Assembly: GCA_030038035.1 (NCBI GenBank)
Contig: JASHPP010000691.1
Span: forward strand, 1 to 6,145
Length of the DNA: 6,145 nt
DNA from: Trebonia sp.
GTDB taxonomy: Bacteria; Actinomycetota; Actinomycetes; Streptosporangiales; Streptosporangiaceae
Direction: 5' to 3'
Shown here: piece by piece, positions 1-5,078 of the stretch
Layout of the letters: every line of letters begins with the position of its first letter
Position numbering within the stretch: position 1 is the first letter of the stretch
Made by a program: the position numbers and the translations under genes
The notes under the pieces: model-generated
What the model saw: the letters and a program-made list of their open reading frames with translations, nothing else
What the model was told of the DNA's origin: nothing
Database searches by the model: none

Positions 1-282
1 TTTGGGCCGCACGGTTCACTGGGCGCCGTTCGCTGGGTCGCCGTGGATGCGGATGGGGCGGTCTACGCACAAGACTGGGATCTGAACGGCAACGCTGGAG
101 ATTTGCTGGAGTTGAGCTGTAACGGCACAGATGAAATCGAGAGGGAGTTTTCCGACGGAGGCCGGAAGAGCGTTGCCTTCAGCATCGGCGATATTACAGG
201 CGACTGTCCTGACATAACCCCGTGGAACTACACGGTCAGCCAGGTCAAGTCCAACGACTGGACGTATAACGTCGTCAAGTGA
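1..282 (+). CDS. 3' end of an unrecognised protein gene (5' truncated by window edge)
   Basis: An open frame runs from the first base of the window to a TGA at 280-282, giving at least 93 residues, so the gene most likely begins outside the window. A GTG at 43 could start a 79-residue protein, but nothing resembling a ribosome binding site precedes it. The visible part is acidic in the middle, rich in Asp, Asn, Gly and Trp, has two cysteines (in LSCNG and GDCPD) and ends in WTYNVVK. The two Cys and the polar, beta-like pattern would suit an extracellular domain, but no signal peptide can be seen because the N-terminus is missing. I do not recognise the family. Its stop overlaps by 8 bp the stop of the convergent merR-purC gene, so there is no room for a bidirectional terminator between them. 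GC is about 55-57% in sampled lines, lower than genes further right. Confidence 0.55.
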   Translation, partial: FGPHGSLGAVRWVAVDADGAVYAQDWDLNGNAGDLLELSCNGTDEIEREFSDGGRKSVAFSIGDITGDCPDITPWNYTVSQVKSNDWTYNVVK

Positions 283-1651
283 TGTGAGTCTGACTCCACG
301 GCAGACGCGGGCAGTCAGTCTCGCGGAGGACGTTGGCGACCCGTTCGGCCGCGGTGAACTCGGGGGCCTCGAACGATCGCTGAGTCAGTTCCTCAGCGAG
401 CAGGATGTAGCGGGTTGCGGTCGCGATACGGACCTCGTCGGTCATGACGGGGGCCGCTCCGTCGCCGCGGAACCCTCGCTCTACCAGCCACTCTCGCAGC
501 GGTTCCTTGTCGAGTGCTCGCTGATCCTTGTTCTTCCTGAAGAGATCGTCGTAGGTGTCCGCGTACCAGTAGCGGGAGCTGTCAGGCGTGTGCACTTCGT
601 CAATGAGCACGATCTCGTCACCGAGCAGACCAAACTCGTACTTCGTATCGACCAGGATCAGTCCGCGTTGGGCCGCGAGTTCGGTGCCCCGGGCGAACAG
701 CCGGAAGCAGACGTCGGCGCACCGGTCGAATAGGTCCGCGGTCACGAGGCCCTCGGCGATTGCGTCGTCGCGACCGAGGTTTCGGTCATGCGCTTCGAAC
801 TTGGTCGTCGGGGTCAGGATCGGAGCCTCCAGCCGCTCGTTCCTGCGAAGCCCGTCGGGCATCAGGTTGCCGGCGATGTTCCGCGCGCCCGCCTGGTAGT
901 TGAACCACAGCGATGTCTTCGTTACGCCCGTGATGTAGGCGCGAACGACGAATTCAAGCGGCACCGGAGCGCACTCGCGGACGCGCACGACGTTGGGATC
1001 AGGGACCTCCAGGAGGTGATTCGAGACAATGTCGGAGGTGGCGTTGAACCAGTAGTTCGCTATCTCGTTGAGGACCTGTCCCTTGAACGGGATAGTCCCG
1101 AGGAGCCGGTCGAACGCCGACAACCTGTCGGTGGTCACGATAGTGCGAACGTCGCCGTCGACGTAGCTGTCACGCACCTTGCCCTCGTGGCGGACGCCAA
1201 GGTGACCGAAGTCCGTTCGGCCGAGCGTGCCGAGCAGTTCCCTCGCAAGCCTCTCGTCTGTGAGCATTGGCGTCCCTTCTCCGGTCCGCGGCGGTGACTC
1301 CATGGCGTCCTCCCTCTCGATCATCCGGTCCATTGCGTCGACCCGGCCAGCCGCTTGCCGGGCTGCCTCTGTCAATCGTCGACGGTGCTCGACCAGCCGC
1401 GCCCGTCGCGCGCCTCGGTCAGCGGCGTCGACGATGGCGGCGACGTCCTCCAACGGCATGCCGACGTCCCGCAGCGCGGCAAGGCTGCGCGCCCGCGGCA
1501 GCTGGCGCAGCCCGTAGCGGCGGTAGCCGGTGCGATCATCGACCTCGACCGGCACGAGCAGGCCGACCTGGTGGTAGTGCCGCAACGTCTCCACCGTCAG
1601 CCCTGACAGCTGCGCGAACGCGCCAATACCGACCAACTCGCCTGAGTCCAC
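275..1651 (-). CDS. MerR-type DNA-binding domain fused to SAICAR synthetase (PurC-like) domain
   Basis: The frame encodes 458 aa from a GTG start. Residues 8-75 form a MerR winged helix (GIGAFAQLSGLTVETLRHYH, then VGLL, TGYRRY and a MPLEDV segment). Residues about 80-115 are an Arg/Glu/Ala-rich helix that fits the MerR dimerisation coiled coil. Residues about 129-458 are a full SAICAR synthetase, which joins CAIR and aspartate using ATP in purine synthesis. Visible motifs are EGKVRDSY (156-163), TTDRLSAFD (173-181), VVRAYITG (235-242), TKFEAHD (283-289), VDTKYEFG (334-341) and IDEVHTPDSSRYW (350-362). The roughly 330-aa domain is the long form, compared with about 237 aa in E. coli. No stop separates the domains. 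The GTG is favoured because it opens the MerR fold in register and lies 6 nt after a -10. ATG codons at residues 117 and 129 have strong SDs and could give free PurC. Cytoplasmic. Role inferred: self-regulated enzyme or metabolite-sensing regulator. Domain calls are secure; the function of the fusion is not known to me. Confidence 0.88.
   Translation of the reverse strand: MDSGELVGIGAFAQLSGLTVETLRHYHQVGLLVPVEVDDRTGYRRYGLRQLPRARSLAALRDVGMPLEDVAAIVDAADRGARRARLVEHRRRLTEAARQAAGRVDAMDRMIEREDAMESPPRTGEGTPMLTDERLARELLGTLGRTDFGHLGVRHEGKVRDSYVDGDVRTIVTTDRLSAFDRLLGTIPFKGQVLNEIANYWFNATSDIVSNHLLEVPDPNVVRVRECAPVPLEFVVRAYITGVTKTSLWFNYQAGARNIAGNLMPDGLRRNERLEAPILTPTTKFEAHDRNLGRDDAIAEGLVTADLFDRCADVCFRLFARGTELAAQRGLILVDTKYEFGLLGDEIVLIDEVHTPDSSRYWYADTYDDLFRKNKDQRALDKEPLREWLVERGFRGDGAAPVMTDEVRIATATRYILLAEELTQRSFEAPEFTAAERVANVLRETDCPRLPWSQTHIT
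1265..1318 (-). promoter_or_regulatory. Two internal ribosome binding sites and ATG starts at the MerR/PurC junction
   Basis: Reading the minus strand, GGAGG (1313-1309, within GAGGGAGGA) lies 5 nt before an in-frame ATG at 1303-1301 (residue 117). AAGGGA (1278-1273) lies 5 nt before a second in-frame ATG at 1267-1265 (residue 129, the natural beginning of the PurC domain). Both fit actinobacterial Shine-Dalgarno sequences better than anything before the upstream GTG. They suggest that PurC-like protein of 342 or 330 aa can also be made alone, either from the same mRNA or as a relic of a formerly separate gene. Use of either start is inferred. Confidence 0.55.
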
Positions 1652-1688
1652 GCCAGCAGTATCCGACCCTTGGCCGCCCGAGAGTCAA
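1652..1688 (-). promoter_or_regulatory. MerR-type promoter/operator of the merR-purC gene (19-bp spacer, leaderless start)
   Basis: On the minus strand, -35 TTGACT (1688-1683) and -10 GATACT (1663-1658) are separated by exactly 19 bp, the over-long spacing typical of promoters activated by MerR-family DNA distortion. A 22-bp imperfect dyad spans the spacer and the -35 edge (plus-strand 1665-1686: GACCCTTGG, 4-bp centre, CCGAGAGTC; 7 of 9 arm pairs match). Its centre is displaced toward the -35 box, as in the classical mer operator. Only 6 nt separate the -10 from the GTG at 1651, so transcription should begin at or next to the start codon and the mRNA would be leaderless. Autoregulation by the encoded MerR domain is the natural inference. 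Confidence 0.7.
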
Positions 1689-1763
1689 AGCGGGACCATG
1701 AGGCCCGCGTCTTGGTAATGGGCGAGATCCTCTACAGGGTCCGGCCCGCGGCCAGCGGTCGGC

Positions 1764-2237
1764 TCAGATGTCGGTGTCCTGCCGGCGCAGCTCGGTTTCG
1801 AGCAGGTCCATGGCCTTGAGGAAGGCTTCCTGCTCGCCGGGGGTGAGCTTGTCCAGAACGCGGGCCAGCGGTTTGGCGGCGCCATCGAGCCAGTTGCCGA
1901 TCAGGGTTGCCTGGCCGGGGATGATCTGGACGATCGTGCGCCGCCGGTCGGCCGGGTCAGGGCGCCGCTGGACCAGGCCCGCGCGGTCAAGGTCGGCGAG
2001 CACGCCGCTGACCGTGGGGAGGCTCAGGTCCAGCCGGGAGGCCAGTTCTCCGACGGTGAGCGGGCCGCTGCGGATCTGCTCGAGCGCGGCGACGTGGCGC
2101 GGGCTCAGCGGAGAGGGCACGGGCGGGGGCGCGGCGCGGTCCTGCCAGCGGCGCATTCCCCTGGTCACGCGGGGGAACAGCTGCATCAGGCGCAGGCACA
2201 ACGCAGAGTGCTCGGAGCTGCCCGCCTGATCCGCCAT
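1764..2237 (-). CDS. MarR-family transcriptional regulator
   Basis: This 157-aa protein has the normal length for the family and should act as a cytoplasmic dimeric DNA-binding protein that releases DNA on binding a small ligand or on oxidation. Residues 45-105 form the winged helix: LSPRHVAALEQI, then LTVGELASRLDLSLPTVS with the recognition helix at about 72-88 (LPTVSGVLADLDRAGL), and a wing RRPDPADRRRTIVQI carrying the family's D-x-R-R signature (DPADRRR). The flanking helices at 10-35 and 115-155 form the dimer interface. A single Cys (C14) sits in helix 1; by itself it does not identify a redox sensor. The ATG start has a modest GCAGGG upstream. The gene is divergent from the yceI-type gene, 111 bp away, and probably represses it and itself through the palindrome in between. 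The merR-purC gene follows in the same direction after 112 nt but has its own promoter. Confidence 0.9.
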   Translation of the reverse strand: MADQAGSSEHSALCLRLMQLFPRVTRGMRRWQDRAAPPPVPSPLSPRHVAALEQIRSGPLTVGELASRLDLSLPTVSGVLADLDRAGLVQRRPDPADRRRTIVQIIPGQATLIGNWLDGAAKPLARVLDKLTPGEQEAFLKAMDLLETELRRQDTDI

Positions 2238-2267
2238 GGCCCTGCTTCCGTGGTGCGCCGGCCCGCC

Positions 2268-2343
2268 TTGACCGCCCAGCTCCCGAGTATATACGCTTTC
2301 GCTATCAAAAGTATTCTGATTCAGGAACGAAAATTTACGGAGG
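2268..2343 (+). promoter_or_regulatory. Divergent marR / yceI control region with candidate MarR operator and RBS
   Basis: This AT-rich patch stands out in GC-rich surroundings. Toward yceI, TTGACC (2268-2273) and TATACG (2290-2295), 16 bp apart, form a plausible promoter. Toward marR, TATACT (complement of 2286-2291) is a possible -10 with no clear -35. Just downstream of the yceI -10 lies the 17-bp imperfect palindrome ATCAAAAGTATTCTGAT (2304-2320, 6 of 8 pairs), the size and position expected for a MarR repressor site. GTATATAC (2287-2294) is an additional 8-bp perfect palindrome. GGAGG (2339-2343), 5 nt before the ATG at 2349, fixes the yceI start. The operator assignment is inferred. Confidence 0.55.
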
Positions 2344-2348
2344 GTGGC

Positions 2349-2897
2349 ATGACAGCACAGGGACAGCCGGGGACCTCATCGCTGCAGGCGCTGGTCGAGG
2401 ACGGCACGCTCGCCGGGTCCTGGATCCTGGATCCGGCCAGATCCCAGGTCCGGCTGCAGACCAGGCACACCTGGGGGCTCCGTCCGCTCCACGGCGTCTT
2501 CGGCCTGGTCACCGGCAACGGCACGGTGACCGCGGCCGGCGAGGTCACCGGCACCCTCACCGTCGCCGCCGGGTCGATCGACACCAGGAACAAGATGCGC
2601 GACAAGGACCTGCGGTCGGCCAAGCTCTTCGACATCGCCAACCACCCGGACATCACCTACACCGTCGATGGCATACAGCCCGCCAGCGGGGGCGTCCGGG
2701 TGGCCGGCCGCCTGACCGTCCGCGGCCGCACCCGCCCGCTCTCCTTCGACGCGAAGGTCTCCGCCGCCGCAGGCGAGGCCCGGCTGGACGCCGAGGTCCC
2801 GGTCAACCGGGCGGACTTCGGCCTGACATACCGGCCGCTGGGCATGGCGTCGCTGAACAACACCATCACTGTCCACGCCGTGTTCACCCGCCAGTAA
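2349..2897 (+). CDS. YceI-family lipocalin-like protein
   Basis: The gene encodes 182 aa, close to the usual family length of about 170-190. YceI proteins are extended beta-barrels resembling lipocalins; some bind polyprenyl (isoprenoid) chains. Visible family landmarks are GSWILDPARSQVRLQTRH (23-40), the HGVFG segment (48-52), SIDTRNKMRDKDLRSAKLFD (76-95) followed by HPDITY, the LTVRGRTRPLSF strand pair (122-133) and the C-terminal VNRADFGLTYRP (152-163). There is no signal peptide or transmembrane segment, so a cytoplasmic location is likely, unlike the periplasmic E. coli protein. The frame is open back to 2094, but that extension lies antisense inside marR. The ATG at 2349 has a GGAGG 5 nt upstream and is chosen. 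Pairing with a divergent MarR suggests repression until an organic ligand or stress signal appears. The physiological ligand cannot be read from the sequence. Confidence 0.88.
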   Translation: MTAQGQPGTSSLQALVEDGTLAGSWILDPARSQVRLQTRHTWGLRPLHGVFGLVTGNGTVTAAGEVTGTLTVAAGSIDTRNKMRDKDLRSAKLFDIANHPDITYTVDGIQPASGGVRVAGRLTVRGRTRPLSFDAKVSAAAGEARLDAEVPVNRADFGLTYRPLGMASLNNTITVHAVFTRQ

Positions 2898-2941
2898 CAC
2901 CACGGCGCTGCACGCCACGGCATTGCGCCTGCCGGGACACG

Positions 2942-2970
2942 TCACGTGATCGACATTTACGCAAGATCAC
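2942..2970. repeat. Inverted repeat and TCACGTGA palindrome between yceI and the LuxR-type gene
   Basis: The 250-nt gap after the yceI stop contains a perfect palindrome TCACGTGA (2942-2949) that overlaps the left arm of a 6-bp inverted repeat, GTGATC (2946-2951) and GATCAC (2965-2970), separated by 13 nt. It could be a regulator site or a weak RNA hairpin. A GGCGC/GCGCC pair (2904-2908 and 2925-2929) just after yceI is a poor terminator candidate because no T-tract follows. Further on, TGAGG/CCTCA (2995-2999, 3006-3010) is another short hairpin. No convincing promoter was found; TACTGT (3100-3105) is a possible -10 for the next gene. The remainder shows nothing recognisable. Confidence 0.3.
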
Positions 2971-3147
2971 TTATGAGAACGAGTCGCAGGAGCTTGAGGT
3001 ACTGCCCTCAGACCGACCTGACTGCGATCCGGGCTTGGGGCGGTTGGCTGCCGCGGCGCCGGGGATCGTCATGGTGGTGCCGGTGTTTTGCTGTTCCTTT
3101 ACTGTGTCGGCTGGGGGTGTCACTCTGGACCGGTGAGGCCGAGGATC

Positions 3148-4143
3148 ATGTACTGCGTCACGCCTGCGGGGCGTGTTGCGTACTCGGCGTCGGGCGCTGG
3201 GCCGCCGCTGTTGTTCGACTCGGGCTGGGTTTCTCATCTGCGCGGGCAGCTGGAGCTGTGGTCGTTTGGCGAGTTCGTCGGGCGGCTGGCGGAGCGGTTC
3301 ACCGTGATCCGCTATGACAAGCCCGGGTGTGGCCTGTCGGACCGGGACGGGATCGATCTGTCGTTCGACGGGCAGGTGTCCGCGGCGCTGGCGGTGGCCG
3401 ACGCGGTCGGCGCCGGCCGTTTCGGCCTGTTCGGGGCCTCGCAGGGCGGCCAGCTGGCCGCCGCGATCGCGGCACGGTACCCGGACCGGGTGGAGGCGCT
3501 GGTGCTGTACGGGATGTGCGCCAGCGGCAGCGACCTGGCGCCGGCTGAGGTCCGGGACTCGGTGGTGGCGCTGGTGCGGGCCCACTGGGGCCTGGGGCTG
3601 AAAGCGCTGGCCGGGGCCTTTGTCACCGATCCCGCCGCCGGGGAGCTGGAGGCATTCACCCGGTTCCAGCGGGCCAGCGCCTCGGCCGCCGTGGCGGCGG
3701 AGATGCTGGAGGTCTACTACCACACCGACATCAGGGCGCTGCTGCCGCAGGTACGGGCGCGCACGGCGGTGCTGCACCGCGAGGCGGACAAGGGCACCAG
3801 GTTCGAGCTGGGCCGGGAGGTCGCCGCGCTGATCCCGGGGGCGACGCTGATCCCGCTGCCGGGTTCGAGCCACCTGTTCTACCACGGCGACTGGCCGGCG
3901 GTCCTGGACGCGCTGCTCGGCTTCTTGCGCGAGCACGCGAGCGCGGGGCCGCGGCTGACCGGCCGTGAGCTGGAGGTGGCCGGGCTGGTCGCCGAGGGGC
4001 TGACCAACCAGGCCATCGCCCGGCGGCTGTCGGTCGCGCCGCGGACCGCCGAGGCGCATGTGGAGAACATCCGGCGCAAGCTGCAGGTGCGCTCGCGGGC
4101 CCAGATCGCGGCGTGGGTGACCGAGCACCGGCTGCGCCCCTGA
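3148..4143 (+). CDS. One-component regulator: alpha/beta-hydrolase domain with C-terminal LuxR HTH
   Basis: From this ATG the product is 331 aa. Residues 1-262 form an alpha/beta-hydrolase: YSASGAGPPLLF near the N-terminus, RYDKPGCGLSD (55-65), the nucleophile elbow GASQG with Ser98, an acid candidate Asp214 in READKG, and His242 in GSSHLF. The triad looks complete, so the domain may be catalytic rather than only ligand-binding. Residues 268-325 are a LuxR/GerE helix-turn-helix: LTGRELEVAGLVAEGLTNQAIARRL, then VAPRTAEAHVENIRRKLQVRSR. No receiver domain is present, so regulation is one-component. GGTGAGG (3132-3138) lies 9 nt before this ATG. An in-frame GTG at 3133 would add five residues (M-RPRI), fitting relatives' N-termini equally well but with a poorer RBS. 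The frame is open further upstream to 3088 without support. It precedes the hotdog-LLM operon in the same orientation by 122 nt and is its likely regulator (inference). The ligand is unknown. Confidence 0.9.
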   Translation: MYCVTPAGRVAYSASGAGPPLLFDSGWVSHLRGQLELWSFGEFVGRLAERFTVIRYDKPGCGLSDRDGIDLSFDGQVSAALAVADAVGAGRFGLFGASQGGQLAAAIAARYPDRVEALVLYGMCASGSDLAPAEVRDSVVALVRAHWGLGLKALAGAFVTDPAAGELEAFTRFQRASASAAVAAEMLEVYYHTDIRALLPQVRARTAVLHREADKGTRFELGREVAALIPGATLIPLPGSSHLFYHGDWPAVLDALLGFLREHASAGPRLTGRELEVAGLVAEGLTNQAIARRLSVAPRTAEAHVENIRRKLQVRSRAQIAAWVTEHRLRP

Positions 4144-4146
4144 GCG

Positions 4147-4165
4147 GCTCGGTAGTTCACCGGGC
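4147..4165 (+). repeat. Hairpin just after the LuxR-type gene, containing direct-repeat copy 1
   Basis: GCTCGGT (4147-4153) and ACCGGGC (4159-4165) pair around the loop AGTTC, making a 7-bp stem with one G-U wobble, 3 nt after the stop codon. It could help end transcription of the regulator gene, but no U-tract follows. It contains the first copy of a 12-bp direct repeat (CGGTAGTTCACC, 4150-4161), so it could instead, or also, be a protein-binding site. Confidence 0.4.
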
Positions 4166-4226
4166 GCATTCACGGGGGACGGCCGCCCCCGGCCGGGGGA
4201 AACGGGGGAAGTGCCGGTAGTTCACC
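4150..4226 (+). repeat. Two perfect 12-bp direct repeats CGGTAGTTCACC upstream of the hotdog-LLM operon
   Basis: CGGTAGTTCACC occurs at 4150-4161 and again, identically, at 4215-4226. The copies start 65 bp apart, about six helical turns. If transcription starts at 4266, the copies lie at about -116 to -105 and -51 to -40, positions suited to activator binding. Flanking bases differ, and only copy 1 sits in a hairpin, so the conserved unit is the 12-mer itself. The neighbouring LuxR-type regulator is the obvious candidate binder (inference). Confidence 0.55.
4174..4208 (+). repeat. G-tract/C-tract cluster with 14-bp perfect palindrome
   Basis: A run of five C (4186-4190) is flanked by three runs of five G (4174-4178, 4195-4199, 4204-4208). 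CCCCCGGCCGGGGG (4186-4199) is a perfect palindrome, giving a 5-bp stem with a GGCC loop. The upstream G-run can pair with the same C-run around a 7-nt loop, so alternative hairpins exclude one another. It lies between the two 12-bp repeats and may act as a terminator-like block for read-through from the LuxR-type gene, but no U-tract follows it. Confidence 0.4.
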
Positions 4227-4253
4227 CGATAGCCGCCCCAGGCCGGACGGTCC

Positions 4254-4266
4254 TAGCGTCGAGGTA
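4254..4266 (+). promoter_or_regulatory. Leaderless-type -10 (TAGCGT) for the hotdog-LLM operon
   Basis: TAGCGT (4254-4259) fits the actinobacterial TANNNT -10 and is followed after 6 nt by the ATG at 4266, the spacing expected when transcription begins at the A of the start codon. The GAGG at 4261-4264 is only 1 nt from the ATG, too close to act as a Shine-Dalgarno. No good -35 is seen 16-19 bp upstream, which would suit an activator-dependent promoter helped by the repeat at 4215-4226. The assignment is by pattern only. Confidence 0.5.
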
Positions 4267-5078
4267 TGACACATGCCACCGGGCCGGCCCGCCCTGCGGC
4301 GGCCGGGCGCCCGCAGCCGACCGCCGCTCTCGCGCTGACTATCCCGTCCCGCTTTTGCGGCCCGCCGGGCGCCGGCAACGGCGGCTACGTCTGCGGACGT
4401 ATCGCCGCCTACCTTGATGGCCAGGTGACAGTCACGCTGCGCCGGCCGGCTCCGCTGGCCACGCCCATGACTGTGGAGCGGGGCGGTGACAGCTCGGTCC
4501 GCCTTCGCCACGGCGGGACCCTGATCGCCGAGGCGGCCTCCTCGCCGGGCGGCCCGGCGCCGCAGATGCCGGGCCCGGTCTCGATGGCGGAAGCTTGCAG
4601 GGCGGCGGGCCGCGCGCGCTACTACGCCGATCCGGTCTTCCCTGCCTGCTTTGTCTGCGGGACAGGCCGCCAGCCGGCGGACGGGCTGCGGATCTTCCCC
4701 GGCCCGGTGGCCGGCCGGCCGTTGTGGGCGGCGCCGTGGACACCCGGCCCCTCGGTCACCGACGCCGGCGGGAGGGTCTGGCCCGAGGTGATCTGGGCGG
4801 CGCTGGATTGTCCCAGCGGGATCGCCGCAGCTGAGGCCGCCGGCCTAGGCCAGGACACCGCGATCCTGCTCGGCCGGATGACGGCCAGCCTGGCGGTGCT
4901 GCCCGCGCCCGGCGACCAGTGCCGGGTGATCGCCTGGCCGGGCGAGCGTGACGGCCGCAAGCTCACCGCCGCGTCGGCGCTGCTCGGGCCCGGCGGCCAG
5001 GTGCTCGCCGCGGCCAGGACCGTGTGGCTGACCGTGCCGCGTCCGGTTCTGCCGCTGGCCGCCGGGGGAGCGTCGTGA
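4266..5078 (+). CDS. Tandem (double) hotdog-fold protein, acyl-CoA thioesterase-like
   Basis: The gene encodes 270 aa. The length and two similar halves suggest a double hotdog, the fold of acyl-CoA thioesterases and dehydratases. First half, about 24-110: RFCGPPGAGNGGYVCGRIAA has the Gly-rich N-G-G-Y start of the central helix, followed by strands VTVTLRRPAPLATPMTVE and TLIAEA. Second half, about 126-258: ACFVCGTGRQPADGLRIFPG is the C-F-x-C-G...G-L opening of many single-domain hotdog thioesterases, then EVIWAALDCPSG (174-185) as its central helix with Asp181, and strands ending RTVWLTV. C128 and C131 form a C-x-x-C pair. It has no signal peptide, and the first 20 residues (Ala/Pro/Arg) look disordered. 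The start is the only ATG placed correctly after the -10 box. The stop overlaps the next gene's GTG by 4 bp, implying coupled translation. It probably hydrolyses or binds an acyl-thioester for the partner oxidoreductase; substrate unknown. Confidence 0.75.
   Translation: MTHATGPARPAAAGRPQPTAALALTIPSRFCGPPGAGNGGYVCGRIAAYLDGQVTVTLRRPAPLATPMTVERGGDSSVRLRHGGTLIAEAASSPGGPAPQMPGPVSMAEACRAAGRARYYADPVFPACFVCGTGRQPADGLRIFPGPVAGRPLWAAPWTPGPSVTDAGGRVWPEVIWAALDCPSGIAAAEAAGLGQDTAILLGRMTASLAVLPAPGDQCRVIAWPGERDGRKLTAASALLGPGGQVLAAARTVWLTVPRPVLPLAAGGAS

Noticed and set aside
284..1297. Plus-strand open frames opposite the PurC domain
   Set aside because: They have no recognisable domains and are antisense to a well-conserved enzyme.
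1685..1885. 66-codon minus-strand frame overlapping the end of marR and the following gap
   Set aside because: It is out of frame with marR, Pro/Ser/Arg-rich and motif-free; it covers the merR-purC promoter.
2094..2348. N-terminal extension of the YceI frame
   Set aside because: It lies antisense inside marR and across the promoter region; the GGAGG-preceded ATG at 2349 matches the family start.
2904..2929. GGCGC/GCGCC inverted repeat after yceI as a terminator
   Set aside because: The loop is 16 nt, the stem only 5 bp and there is no T-tract.
2946..3317. 123-codon plus-strand frame beginning in the yceI-LuxR gap
   Set aside because: It runs out of frame into the hydrolase coding region, is Arg/Trp/Cys-rich and has no convincing RBS.
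2971..4173. 400-codon open frame on the minus strand opposite the hydrolase-LuxR gene
   Set aside because: Its translation is low-complexity, rich in Arg, Gln, Pro and His without any domain. It mirrors the third-position GC bias of the real gene on the plus strand.
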